Below, piece after piece: positions 45,662 through 54,964 of a stretch of DNA of 64,000 nucleotides. This DNA is from Clostridiales bacterium (GTDB lineage: Bacteria > Bacillota > Clostridia > Lachnospirales > Lachnospiraceae), in the NCBI GenBank assembly GCA_018365455.1, contig JAGZJZ010000017.1, positions 72,552 through 136,551 on the forward strand, given 5' to 3'. Each line of letters begins with the position of its first letter. Position 1 is the stretch's first letter. A model generated the notes under the pieces. That model saw only the letters and a program-made list of their open reading frames with translations, ran no database searches and was not told where the DNA came from. Made by a program: the position numbers and the translations under genes.

Positions 45662-46738
45662 ATGAAAATTGTTGATGTGAAGTTGGAAAAAATCCGGATT
45701 CAGTTAAGCGAGCCTTTCCGGGTAGCGTTTGCCGTCATTGATTATTCGGAAAATGTACTGATCAAAATCATAACGGATGAAGGGATTGCGGGATATGGTG
45801 AAGCTGCGCCTCTGGCATTTGTAACCGGGGAAACCATTGAAGGAGTTCTAGCGGCACTTCAGATGTTCCGCCAGGGACTGATTGGAGAAGATCCTCTTAA
45901 TATTGAGCGGATACATGCCCTTATGAATGGTGCAATAGCAGGAAATACATCTGCAAAATGTGCAGTCGATCTGGCACTTTATGATATCCGGGGCAAAGTG
46001 ATGGGACAGCCTGTGTATAAAGTACTGGGTGGATATGACAACAAGGTAGTCAACGATATCACCATTGGGATGGATGAAACTGATAAAATGGTTGAAAAGG
46101 CAAGGCGTTACGTGGAGAAAGACGGCTATCATATCCTGAAGATTAAGACCGGAAGCAGCTTAGAAAAGGATATAGAAAATATACATAAAATCCGGGAAGC
46201 GGTTGGAAGTCATATCCGCCTTCGGGTGGATGCCAATCAGGGCTATTCGGTGAGTGATGCGGTAAAAGCGCTGGATGCCTTTGAAAAGGCGGGGGTGGAA
46301 GCCGTGGAACAGTGCCTTGCTGACTGGGATATGGAAGGGGCGGCATGGATACGCCAGAAAGCCAGAGGAATCAAAGTGATGTTAGACGAGTCTATTCACA
46401 GCCCGAGTGATGCGGCAAAAGCCTGCAGGCTGGGAGCGGCAGACACTCTGAATATTAAGCTGATGAAATGCGGCGGACTGTATCAGGCGGAGCAGATCAA
46501 TGCCATTGCAATGGCTAATGGGGTAAACTGCATGGTTGGCTGTATGCTGGAAACAAAACTGGCCATCACGGCAGGACTGAGCCTCGTTGCATCCAAACAG
46601 AATATAACCGAAGCGGACTGCGACAGCTTCCTGTACTATAAAGATGAATCAACAGGTATGACCGGCGGATTTACAAGGGAGGAAGATATTTTTACTCTTT
46701 CTGACAAGCCGGGATTCGGATTAGATATTAATTTCTAA
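45662..46738 (+). CDS. Dipeptide epimerase (enolase superfamily, L-Ala-D/L-Glu epimerase type)
   Basis: 358 residues. All catalytic positions are present: K160 and K162 (KIK), metal ligands D190, E216 and D242, and K266 (NIKLMKCGG). This is the muconate-lactonising/dipeptide epimerase subgroup. It would invert one residue of a dipeptide, allowing muropeptide-derived dipeptides to be used. It heads an operon with a membrane protein and a CocE/PepX-type hydrolase, which together suggest dipeptide uptake and breakdown. The precise dipeptide is unknown. Confidence 0.88.
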   Translation: MKIVDVKLEKIRIQLSEPFRVAFAVIDYSENVLIKIITDEGIAGYGEAAPLAFVTGETIEGVLAALQMFRQGLIGEDPLNIERIHALMNGAIAGNTSAKCAVDLALYDIRGKVMGQPVYKVLGGYDNKVVNDITIGMDETDKMVEKARRYVEKDGYHILKIKTGSSLEKDIENIHKIREAVGSHIRLRVDANQGYSVSDAVKALDAFEKAGVEAVEQCLADWDMEGAAWIRQKARGIKVMLDESIHSPSDAAKACRLGAADTLNIKLMKCGGLYQAEQINAIAMANGVNCMVGCMLETKLAITAGLSLVASKQNITEADCDSFLYYKDESTGMTGGFTREEDIFTLSDKPGFGLDINF

Positions 46739-46768
46739 AAAAAACGTTCTAAGGAGGAAGAGATCTTA

Positions 46769-47938
46769 ATGACATTACCTATTTTTAATTCTACGGAGAG
46801 CTTATTGGCGGTAGTATTTATCATGATTGCGTTTAGTATGTGGCTGCAAAAATATTCCGCGCTGAAAAGTATCGGTCCGGTACTGACTGTTATCGTGATT
46901 GGAATTATTTTATCCAACTTAAAAATTGTGCCGGGAAGCCATGAATTATATGGTACGCTTGGGACCTACTGTATCCCCATTTCGGTATCCCTGTATCTGC
47001 TGAATGTGGATTTCCAAGGCTTAAAAAAGCTTTCCAGACAGCCATGGATTGCAATTATCTGCGCTGTTTTCAGTGTGAGTATCATCAGTGTGATATTTGG
47101 AGTCATATTTGGATCAATCATTCCGGAAGGCTGGAAAGTGGCTGGCATGTTCGTAGGTACCTACACAGGCGGAAGTGCAAACCTGACGGCAATTGCAGTA
47201 GGGCTTAATACGGCACAGGAAACCATTGCCTCTGCAAATGCGGCTGATTATGTAATCGGAATCCCGGTACTGATTCTTTTATTTGCAATGCCGGCGATTC
47301 TGAGGAAAATGAAATGGATTGAAAGAGTATGGCCATATCATTACACCGAAGAAGAACGCCAGGTAAGTGACGGTTCCGGCAGTCTGATGGGGTCCGATAC
47401 CTGGAGTATACGGGATATTGCTTATCTGCTGGCACTTGCCATTACCATTTCCACAGTTGCCGGGGTCATATCAGCCAAACTCTTTCCAGAGTCATTTATG
47501 AGTGCAGGCAAAATTCTTTTAAATACAACGATTTCACTGATCATGGCACAGTTTCCAATGGTTAAGAAGCTGAAAGGAAATATGAGCCTTGGGCTGCTGT
47601 TCGGAATGATGTATCTCTCAACCATTGGATTTATGGTGGACATCCGTGCATTTTTTGGCTCCACACTGGCAATTACGCTGTTCTGTGCCTGTGTTATCTT
47701 TGGGGCAATGGCACTTCATCTGCTGATATTGCGTTTATGTAAAGTGAAATATGAATATGCGGTTCTGTCAATAACCGGAGCCATTGCTGACGGTCCTACG
47801 GCTGCGCTGGTAGCTTCCGGCGGCGGATGGAACTCTCTGGTTGGAATCGGATTGATTATGGGTGTCATTGGAGGAGTCTGCGGAAACTACGTGGGAATTG
47901 GTGTTGCGTATCTGATTAAGATGCTGATCGGAGCTTAA
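46769..47938 (+). CDS. DUF819 family membrane protein
   Basis: 389 residues with about ten or more hydrophobic segments. The conserved glycine-rich stretch GTYTGGSANLTAIAVGL and the C-terminal ADGPTAALVASGGGW are characteristic of DUF819. A transporter role is likely and fits the adjacent dipeptide genes: it may import the dipeptide that the epimerase uses. No experimental function is known to me. Confidence 0.82.
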   Translation: MTLPIFNSTESLLAVVFIMIAFSMWLQKYSALKSIGPVLTVIVIGIILSNLKIVPGSHELYGTLGTYCIPISVSLYLLNVDFQGLKKLSRQPWIAIICAVFSVSIISVIFGVIFGSIIPEGWKVAGMFVGTYTGGSANLTAIAVGLNTAQETIASANAADYVIGIPVLILLFAMPAILRKMKWIERVWPYHYTEEERQVSDGSGSLMGSDTWSIRDIAYLLALAITISTVAGVISAKLFPESFMSAGKILLNTTISLIMAQFPMVKKLKGNMSLGLLFGMMYLSTIGFMVDIRAFFGSTLAITLFCACVIFGAMALHLLILRLCKVKYEYAVLSITGAIADGPTAALVASGGGWNSLVGIGLIMGVIGGVCGNYVGIGVAYLIKMLIGA

Positions 47939-47952
47939 AGGGAGGCAGAAAT

Positions 47953-50181
47953 ATGGTTCAATGGAAGCTGTATACCTCGGGCATACTGTACGGAATCTTC
48001 TGGCAGGAAGGGGACTGTTTTTCTTGCAGAACATTGGATTTTGCCAGCGGAAAGCTGACAGAAACGGCGGTATTTGACGAGGCAGTGAATGAGAAATACA
48101 AACAATTGAGCAGGCTGGATATTATGCGGTTTTTAAAGCGCAGAGAAACTTATGAAAAAATATTCACGGGTTGTAATATGCCCGAAGTGACGACTCCCTT
48201 TTCTGAGCGCTATACAAAGAGAAAGGATGGCATCTGGGGGCAGAGAGGAATCAAGTTCCCACAGAATTTCCTGGTATCGGACTCCGCTCTGACAGGAGTG
48301 ATCTGCCCGAACCGGGAATGTGCCTGGGTTCTGGTACAGGATGGGTATGAAAAAGATACCATCCTGAAAGACTGGCTGGATTATTACGGTGATTTTTGCA
48401 CACCCTGCCCGGTCAGGTATGCCGGAATGTATGATGTTGTCACCAGGGACGGAATTACACTGTCAACGGATGTCTACCTTCCGGGGAATGAGGAAGGACC
48501 ATTTCCAACCATGCTGGTGCGTACCCCATATGAAAAAGAAGCCGGAGCAGAGAATTATTTCCGCTATGTACAGCGGGGATATGCGGTTGTAATCCAGGAT
48601 GTCCGGGGCCGAAATTTAAGCGGCGGAGAATTTCTGCCAAATTATTATGAGGTGGAGGATGGGGATGATACGCTGAACTGGATAGCTGCCCAGCCATTTT
48701 GTAACCAGAAAATCGGTATGGTAGGCGGCTCCTATCTGGGGTATGTGCAATGGGCGGCGGCAGCCAGTCAAAATCCGTACCTATGTGCCATCTTAAGTAT
48801 TGTATGCGCGGGAAGTGCGTTTGTGGATGTGCCCAGAAGAGGCGGCTGCTTCACGTCTGGAATGCTGGCATGGTCGTTTGCCATGTCTAAGAAAAAAATG
48901 GACCCTGCCCTTATGGTAAGGGATGATTGGGAAGAGGTTCTGGGAATCCGTCCATTGTCCCGGATAGCCCCCGCGGCACTGGGTTATGATATCCCATTCT
49001 TGCAGAAATGGCTGAAGCATTCTGATAATGACGAACTGTGGAAGCGTTCGGACTGGCAGGCAAGGAATCCAAATCACCGTATCGTGCCTGCGCTGATTAT
49101 GTCCGGGTGGTTTGATGATAACGGAATGGGAACCACCCAGGCACTGGAGCTTACAAAGGATTATCCCCCGGGCATGCGAAAGGTGATTCTTGGACCCTGG
49201 ATGCACAGCGGAAATGCAAATTATGATATTCATGGAATTCATATGGGAATGGAAGCCATACGTTTTGACATCGACCTGATGTTCTTCAAGTGGATTGACC
49301 ATTTCCTAAAAGGCAGGGAGAACGGGATTGATGCGGCATCACCGGTTGAGTATTATACTCTGGGTGAGAATAAGTGGAAGCAGGCGGAGAATTGGCCTGT
49401 AAAGCATGCAGCGAAAAAAGTGCTGTATTTATCCGGGGCGTGCCGGGAAGATGATGCGCTGTCAGGCAAAATATCGTGTAATGCAGCAAGTGTGGTGCCG
49501 GATGAATCAGCGTGTCGTCCAGAACATATGCTGCAAGGCAGCAGATCAGACGGTGATACAAATGGTTCACTTACGGATTCTCCCGCTGCTGATGGCAGTG
49601 ATACTTATTGCTACGATCCGGAAAATCCGGCGCCTCATCTGATCGACATGTCAGAAAATGAGCTGGAAGTTCCGGAAGATTACACAGAGGTAGAAAAACG
49701 AAATGATGTGTTAGTTTACAGTACGCCGGTGTTAAAAAAGGCTGTTACTATTACCGGGGATATGATGGTAAAACTATATATCTCTTCTGATGCTCCGGAT
49801 ACGGACTTTATTGTCCGCATTACGGATGTTAGGGAAGACGGACGTTCTGTTAAACTGGCTGACGGCATGTTGTGTGCCAGATACCGGGAGGGTTTCGAAC
49901 AGCCTGTTTTTATGGAGCCGAAAACGGTGTATCCCATCAGGATTAGAACCACAAAGATTTCCAACACATTTCAGCCTGGTCACCGAATCCGCCTGACGAT
50001 TACATCCAGTGCAAAAAACTTTATTTTCCCAAACAGCAATACCACCGGCGGTTTTAACAGTGAAAAAACAAGAGTTGCTCAGAATACCGTTTATTATGGA
50101 AAGCAGTATCCTTCCGCCGTGGAGATGTGGGTGGAAGATTTTCCGCAGGCGAAGGCATTTCTGGAAGAGGCAGTTGTATAA
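47953..50181 (+). CDS. CocE/NonD (X-Pro dipeptidyl-peptidase class) hydrolase
   Basis: 742 residues. The alpha/beta hydrolase triad is S260 (GGSYLG), D388 (SGWFDDNGM) and H418 (GPWMHSG). The C-terminal beta-rich PepX_C domain (about 580-740) ends normally. An N-terminal extension of about 150 residues precedes the hydrolase core, and a variable insert (about 500-555) sits between the two domains. It would split peptide or ester bonds of an alpha-amino acid substrate. No signal peptide is seen, so it is cytoplasmic. It is the last gene of the epimerase operon. Confidence 0.88.
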   Translation: MVQWKLYTSGILYGIFWQEGDCFSCRTLDFASGKLTETAVFDEAVNEKYKQLSRLDIMRFLKRRETYEKIFTGCNMPEVTTPFSERYTKRKDGIWGQRGIKFPQNFLVSDSALTGVICPNRECAWVLVQDGYEKDTILKDWLDYYGDFCTPCPVRYAGMYDVVTRDGITLSTDVYLPGNEEGPFPTMLVRTPYEKEAGAENYFRYVQRGYAVVIQDVRGRNLSGGEFLPNYYEVEDGDDTLNWIAAQPFCNQKIGMVGGSYLGYVQWAAAASQNPYLCAILSIVCAGSAFVDVPRRGGCFTSGMLAWSFAMSKKKMDPALMVRDDWEEVLGIRPLSRIAPAALGYDIPFLQKWLKHSDNDELWKRSDWQARNPNHRIVPALIMSGWFDDNGMGTTQALELTKDYPPGMRKVILGPWMHSGNANYDIHGIHMGMEAIRFDIDLMFFKWIDHFLKGRENGIDAASPVEYYTLGENKWKQAENWPVKHAAKKVLYLSGACREDDALSGKISCNAASVVPDESACRPEHMLQGSRSDGDTNGSLTDSPAADGSDTYCYDPENPAPHLIDMSENELEVPEDYTEVEKRNDVLVYSTPVLKKAVTITGDMMVKLYISSDAPDTDFIVRITDVREDGRSVKLADGMLCARYREGFEQPVFMEPKTVYPIRIRTTKISNTFQPGHRIRLTITSSAKNFIFPNSNTTGGFNSEKTRVAQNTVYYGKQYPSAVEMWVEDFPQAKAFLEEAVV

Positions 50182-50208
50182 ATTTTATTGCAGATAATGA
50201 ATGAAGTA

Positions 50209-50244
50209 TGAAACCGCTGAGAAATATGCAGCGGTTTCATTTTT
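50209..50244 (+). terminator. Terminator of the epimerase operon
   Basis: A perfect 11-bp stem, TGAAACCGCTG (50209-50219) with CAGCGGTTTCA (50229-50239), is followed by TTTTT. Confidence 0.9.
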
Positions 50245-50250
50245 GATGAA

Positions 50251-50303
50251 TTGTTAACCAAAAATATAAATTAGTTGACAATAGAGATTAGCTATTATAT
50301 ATT
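50251..50303 (+). promoter_or_regulatory. bio promoter with possible BirA box
   Basis: TTGACA (50275-50280) and TATATT (50298-50303) are 17 nt apart. TTGTTAACC at 50251-50259 and AGTTGACAA at 50273-50281 resemble the BirA operator TTGTTAACC-N-GGTTAACAA, with 7 of 9 arm matches, and the right arm overlaps the -35. This would repress the operon when biotin is plentiful. Confidence 0.6.
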
Positions 50304-50371
50304 AACTGGTGTAGAAGTTTTTGTGTAAGAGTTTTAAGTGAGAACAAATTTTATGAATGGGAGGTGAAAAA

Positions 50372-50926
50372 TTGAAAAGAAAAATCAAGACAAGTGATAT
50401 GGTAATGTGTGCACTCTTTACGGCACTGATTGCAGCTGGTGCATTTATAAAGATTCCCATTCCGGTAGTTCCGTTTACGCTGCAATTTTTATTTACCATG
50501 CTGGCTGGACTTTTACTGGGTGGAAAACTAGGAGCGCTCAGTGTGGTGGTATATATGGTTTTAGGCCTTGCCGGACTGCCCATATTTTCGGAAGGCGGCG
50601 GCTTTGGCTACATTTTTAAACCGAGCTTTGGATATATTATCGGATTTGCGGCAGCCAGTTATGTGACGGGATATATGGCGGGAAAAGCAGGAAGCTTACA
50701 TATGGGCAGGATACTTGCTGCCAACTTTACAGGACTTGCAATTGTATACGGCGTGGGAATGGTGTATTACTATTTCATCAGCAATTTCGTCATTGATACG
50801 CCAATCGGTCTGTGGCCCTTAATCTTATATTGTTTTATTCTAGCGGTTCCGGGAGATATTTGTCTGTGTTTTCTGGCTGCGTTTATTGCAAAAAGATTAA
50901 AACCGGTTATCAGCCATCTTTCATGA
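50372..50926 (+). CDS. bioY: BioY, substrate (S) component of the biotin ECF transporter
   Basis: 184 residues. The TTG at 50372 is chosen because GGGAGG is seven bases upstream; the ATG at 50357 would overlap that site. Six membrane helices and the BioY signatures (ALFTALIAAGAFIKIP, GLAGLPIF) are present. It binds biotin or a precursor outside the cell, with or without an ECF energising module encoded elsewhere. It heads the biotin operon. Confidence 0.92.
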   Translation: MKRKIKTSDMVMCALFTALIAAGAFIKIPIPVVPFTLQFLFTMLAGLLLGGKLGALSVVVYMVLGLAGLPIFSEGGGFGYIFKPSFGYIIGFAAASYVTGYMAGKAGSLHMGRILAANFTGLAIVYGVGMVYYYFISNFVIDTPIGLWPLILYCFILAVPGDICLCFLAAFIAKRLKPVISHLS

Positions 50927-50942
50927 AAGAGGAGGAACAGTA

Positions 50943-51914
50943 TTGTATCGTGTACAAGATTTAAAGGAAAAAGTATGGAATTTAGAAACTATCCAAAAGG
51001 ATGAGGCAATGTTCCTGGCAAAAGCGCCGCTGGAGGAACTTTGCAGTGCAGCGGATGAAATACGGAAGAAATTCTGTGACAATGCATTCGATATTTGTAC
51101 CATCATTAACGGAAAAAGCGGCAGGTGTTCGGAAGACTGCAAATATTGTGCCCAGTCCGCGTTTTATCCAGCCAAAATAGAAACTTATCCCCTGTTGTCA
51201 TCTGAGGAGATTGTCAGTCAGGCGGTATATAACGAGGAGCGCGGTGTACTCCGTTATTCCATTGTAACATCTGGTAAAAGGCTCAGTGATGAGGAAACAG
51301 ACCAGGTCTGTGAAAGTATCAGACAGGTCAAAAAAGCGGCAGATATCGCCGTCTGTGTCTCCTTTGGGCTATTAAGTGAGGCTCAGTACCGTAAAATCCG
51401 GGAGGCAGGAGCCACCAGGGTACATAACAATCTGGAATCCTCCAGGCGCTTTTTTAAGGAAATTTGCACAACCCATACTTATGACGAAAAAATAGAGGCA
51501 TTACTGGCTGCAAAAAGAGCCGGATTAAGTATCTGCAGCGGGGGAATCATGGGGCTGGGCGAGACTATGGAGGACCGCATTGACATGGTGCTGACGCTGC
51601 GTGAACTGGGAGTAAAGTCCATTCCGGTGAATCTCTTAAATCCTATACCCGGGACGCCATTTGAGGAAAATGAAATAATATCCAATGATGAAATGTGCAG
51701 AATAGTTGCTGTTTTCCGCTTTCTGATACCGGATGCATCCATACGGCTGGCGGGTGGAAGAGGGCTTCTGCCGGATAAAGGTGAGCGGTGCTTTTCCTCC
51801 GGTGCAAATGCTGCAATTTCGGGAGACATGCTTACTACTTCCGGGATCAGTATCCGGCAGGATATGGAATTGTTAGAAAAATTAGGGTATAAGGCGGTGC
51901 TGTATCATGGGTAA
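50943..51914 (+). CDS. bioB: Biotin synthase
   Basis: 323 residues starting at TTG with GGAGG upstream. The radical-SAM cluster motif C62-x3-C66-x2-C69 is intact, as are YSIVTSGKR and the biotin-synthase NNLE motif. It inserts sulfur into dethiobiotin. The end overlaps bioD by 8 bp. Confidence 0.96.
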   Translation: MYRVQDLKEKVWNLETIQKDEAMFLAKAPLEELCSAADEIRKKFCDNAFDICTIINGKSGRCSEDCKYCAQSAFYPAKIETYPLLSSEEIVSQAVYNEERGVLRYSIVTSGKRLSDEETDQVCESIRQVKKAADIAVCVSFGLLSEAQYRKIREAGATRVHNNLESSRRFFKEICTTHTYDEKIEALLAAKRAGLSICSGGIMGLGETMEDRIDMVLTLRELGVKSIPVNLLNPIPGTPFEENEIISNDEMCRIVAVFRFLIPDASIRLAGGRGLLPDKGERCFSSGANAAISGDMLTTSGISIRQDMELLEKLGYKAVLYHG

Positions 51915-52587
51915 AAGTATCTTTATAGTGGGAACGGGCACCGATGTGGGGAAAACTTATATTACGGCGCTCATTGTAAAAAAGCTTCGGGAAGCTGGAA
52001 AGAGAGCGGCTTATTTTAAAGCGGCTGCAAGTGGAAATGTGAGGACAGAAACAGGGCTGATACCGGGAGATGCATATTTTGTGAAGAAAATTTCCGGTAT
52101 TGACATGGAGCTGACTGATATGATTCCCTATGTCTATGAGAATGCGGTTTCCCCTCATCTTGCTTCCAGAATGGAAGGGAATCCGGTGAATTTGGAAGTT
52201 ATAAAGGAGAAATATCAAGAACTCTGCCATGAATATGATTATATTACCATGGAGGGAAGCGGAGGCATCCTCTGCCCGGTCTGTTTTGATGAAAAGGAAA
52301 TCTGGCTGGAGGATATCATTAAAATGCTGGGCTTAAGCTCTGTTCTTATTGCAGATGCCGGACTTGGGACAATTAATGCGGCAGTACTGACAATCGAATA
52401 TATGAAACAAAAAGGAATGCCGGTAAAAGGAATTATATGCAATCATTGCCATACGGGAGATCCTATGGAAGAAGACAATAAGAGAATGATTGAACACAGA
52501 TGCGGCATACCGGTAATAGGCTGTGTGGCTGATGGAGCAGAGAATCTGGACATTCCACTAGAGAAGCTGATCCAATTATATGAGTAA
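51907..52587 (+). CDS. bioD: Dethiobiotin synthetase
   Basis: 226 residues: P-loop GTGTDVGKTYIT, MEGSGGILCPV and the GPxxN-like region that follows. It closes the ureido ring of dethiobiotin from DAPA, CO2 and ATP. It overlaps bioB by 8 bp and lies 13 nt before the bioA start. Confidence 0.95.
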   Translation: MGKSIFIVGTGTDVGKTYITALIVKKLREAGKRAAYFKAAASGNVRTETGLIPGDAYFVKKISGIDMELTDMIPYVYENAVSPHLASRMEGNPVNLEVIKEKYQELCHEYDYITMEGSGGILCPVCFDEKEIWLEDIIKMLGLSSVLIADAGLGTINAAVLTIEYMKQKGMPVKGIICNHCHTGDPMEEDNKRMIEHRCGIPVIGCVADGAENLDIPLEKLIQLYE

Positions 52588-52600
52588 CGGAGGAAGAAAC

Positions 52601-53941
52601 ATGAATTTAACAGAGAAAGACCTGAAGTATATCTGGCATCCATGTTCCCAGATGAAAGATTATGAAGAACTAAAGCCGATTGTCATAGATCATGGTAAAG
52701 GCGTATATTTATATGACAAAGATGGGAAATCCTATCTGGACATTGTTAGTTCCTGGTGGTGCAATCTGCTGGGACATTGCAATCCCAAAATAAATGAAGG
52801 GATCAAGCAACAGCTAGATCAGCTGGAACACGTGATATTTGCAAATTTTACCCATGAACCTGCAATTCAGTTATGTGAAGAACTGGCGGGGATTCTGCCG
52901 GGAGGTCTCTGTAAATTTAATTTTTCCGATAATGGTTCCGCAGCAGTAGAGTGTGCTTTGAAGATGGCATTCCAATATCAGTATCAGACGGGACATCCCA
53001 AAAAGACAAGATTTATGTGCCTGAGCGAAGGGTACCATGGAGAAACCATCGGTGCTTTGTCCGTAGGAAGTATGGATCTCTATGCGAAGATTTATCAGCC
53101 CATGCTGATGGATACCATAAGGATCCGGGCGCCGGACTGTTACCGGTGTCCATTTGGAAAATCCAGGGATCACTGTGATGGAGAATGTATCTGCCATGCC
53201 CAAGAGGCATTTGAGAAATTTGCAGACGATACCTGTGCAATAATCGTTGAACCATTACTTCAGGGAAGCGCAGGTATGCGTATCTATCCGGCAGTGTATC
53301 TAAAGAAACTGCGGGCTCTCTGCAACAAATATCAGGTACTGTTAATCGCCGATGAAATCGCGACAGGATTTGGACGTACCGGCAGGATGTTTGCCTTTGA
53401 CCATGCCGGAGTAAGTCCCGATATTATGTGCATTTCCAAAGGGCTTACCGGAGGCTATATGCCAATGGCGATTACCGTAACAACGGATCAGATCTATGAT
53501 GCATTTTATGCGGATTACAGTGAAGGAAAAGCATTTATGCACAGCCATACATACAGCGGTAATCCTCTGGGATGTTCGGCTGCACTTGCGGTACAGAAAA
53601 TACTGCGGGAAGACCATATACTGGAACATGCTGCAAAAATGGCAGTTTATTTAAATGAGAAATTAGAGGAAGCACTTTTGGATCATCCCAATATAGGAGA
53701 AATAAGGCATCTGGGATTAATTAATGCCTGCGAGCTGACACCGGATAAGAAGACGAAGGCTGATTATCCCTCTGAGCTTCGCATGGGTTATCAGATTTAT
53801 AAAAAAGCATTAAAAAAGGGCTTGATTTTGCGGCCGCTTGGAAATGTCATTTATTTTAATCCACCGCTGATTATCACGGAAGAGGAGATTGATAAAGCGG
53901 TGGATATGTGCCGGGATGCTGTTCGTGAAGTTTTGCTATAG
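52601..53941 (+). CDS. bioA: Adenosylmethionine-8-amino-7-oxononanoate aminotransferase
   Basis: 446 residues. The ATG at 52601 is seven bases after GGAGG; the ATG at 52580 lies inside the bioD stop. Motifs include IWHPCSQMKDYE, GYHGETIGALS and the PLP lysine K280 (ISKGLTGGYMP). It makes DAPA from KAPA, the step before bioD. No bioF (KAPA synthase) is in the operon. Confidence 0.95.
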   Translation: MNLTEKDLKYIWHPCSQMKDYEELKPIVIDHGKGVYLYDKDGKSYLDIVSSWWCNLLGHCNPKINEGIKQQLDQLEHVIFANFTHEPAIQLCEELAGILPGGLCKFNFSDNGSAAVECALKMAFQYQYQTGHPKKTRFMCLSEGYHGETIGALSVGSMDLYAKIYQPMLMDTIRIRAPDCYRCPFGKSRDHCDGECICHAQEAFEKFADDTCAIIVEPLLQGSAGMRIYPAVYLKKLRALCNKYQVLLIADEIATGFGRTGRMFAFDHAGVSPDIMCISKGLTGGYMPMAITVTTDQIYDAFYADYSEGKAFMHSHTYSGNPLGCSAALAVQKILREDHILEHAAKMAVYLNEKLEEALLDHPNIGEIRHLGLINACELTPDKKTKADYPSELRMGYQIYKKALKKGLILRPLGNVIYFNPPLIITEEEIDKAVDMCRDAVREVLL

Positions 53942-53947
53942 TGAAAT

Positions 53948-54532
53948 TTATTTTTTGCGAAAACCACCAACCATATATTCAATAGTAACTCCAATTTTTT
54001 TATTGATTTCTCCCAGATCCTGTTTCGGGTAATTTAATGCCAGCTCATTTAATGCTCCTGAAATAGTATAGACCATTAATTTAGTATCAACATCATCCGC
54101 CAGGTAACCGAGTTGTTTTAACTCGTCTATATGTTCCTGTAATACATGCATGGAGTTTTCCCGGTCTGCTTTTCTCCAGGCGTCCCAGCCGATCACTACT
54201 GGGGCGTCCACCAGCAGGATGCGCCGGCAGTTTTTGGCATTTGCACCTTTTACAAAGCCCAGACAACCCAATATAAGCTGATCCCACCGGTCATCACTTT
54301 TTAACGCTTCCTTTTCAATATGTCTTGCAATATCTTTTTGAACAGTCTCCAGCACTGCCAGGAAAAGTCCCTGTTTATTTTTAAAATGGTGATATACCGC
54401 ACCCCTTGTTACGTCGGCTTCTTCTGCAATTTTCTCCAGGGATACATCGAAGTATCCATGCTGTGTGAAATGCTTTCTGGCAATTTTCAATAAGGCAGTT
54501 GTTGTCTTTTGTTTGGCTTCCTCTCTTTTCAT
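53948..54532 (-). CDS. TetR/AcrR family regulator
   Basis: 194 residues with a TetR helix-turn-helix (about 12-60; ADVTRGAVYHHFKNKQGLF). It is the last gene of a three-gene minus-strand operon and overlaps the VOC gene by 4 bp. The perfect operator inside the promoter at 55.74 kb, in front of this operon, is its likely target. Confidence 0.9.
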   Translation of the reverse strand: MKREEAKQKTTTALLKIARKHFTQHGYFDVSLEKIAEEADVTRGAVYHHFKNKQGLFLAVLETVQKDIARHIEKEALKSDDRWDQLILGCLGFVKGANAKNCRRILLVDAPVVIGWDAWRKADRENSMHVLQEHIDELKQLGYLADDVDTKLMVYTISGALNELALNYPKQDLGEINKKIGVTIEYMVGGFRKK

Positions 54533-54948
54533 GACGGTATCTCTCCGGCGTTGAAGTTTTCTTGAAATTCCTTACTTGGGGGAATGGCTTCGATAATATC
54601 AACAATGATATTATTGGGATCCTGCATAATGAAATGCCGCTGTCCATAAGCTTCGTCCCGTAAAGGCAGTATGACTATTCCTTCTGCCTTTTTTGTTATC
54701 TCTGCGTACATCTGTGCAGCGTTTTCCACTTCTATGTTTAAGATCATTCCCTGAATAATCGCCCTGCCGGATTCCGGTATGGTGTCGTGCCCCGCTTCAA
54801 TAAAGGCTAATTCATGACCATCCGGGTGTGACAGACTAACATACCAGTCACTAGTAAAGGCTTCTGTAAAACCAAAATAATTTTTATAAAACAGACAGCT
54901 TTCTTCCAGCTTTTCGGTCATTAAAACGGGATATATACTTTTTATCAT
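54529..54948 (-). CDS. VOC (glyoxalase/bleomycin resistance) superfamily protein
   Basis: 139 residues with two beta-alpha-beta modules: YPVLMTEKLEESCLFYKNYFG at the start (read in parts) and RHFIMQDPNNIIVDIIE at the end. VOC proteins bind a metal and act as lyases, dioxygenases or drug-binding proteins. The metal ligands cannot be assigned with confidence. It sits between an alkylation-repair gene and tetR, so a stress role is likely. Confidence 0.82.
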   Translation of the reverse strand: MIKSIYPVLMTEKLEESCLFYKNYFGFTEAFTSDWYVSLSHPDGHELAFIEAGHDTIPESGRAIIQGMILNIEVENAAQMYAEITKKAEGIVILPLRDEAYGQRHFIMQDPNNIIVDIIEAIPPSKEFQENFNAGEIPS

Positions 54949-54964
54949 TTTTCATTTCTCCTTC

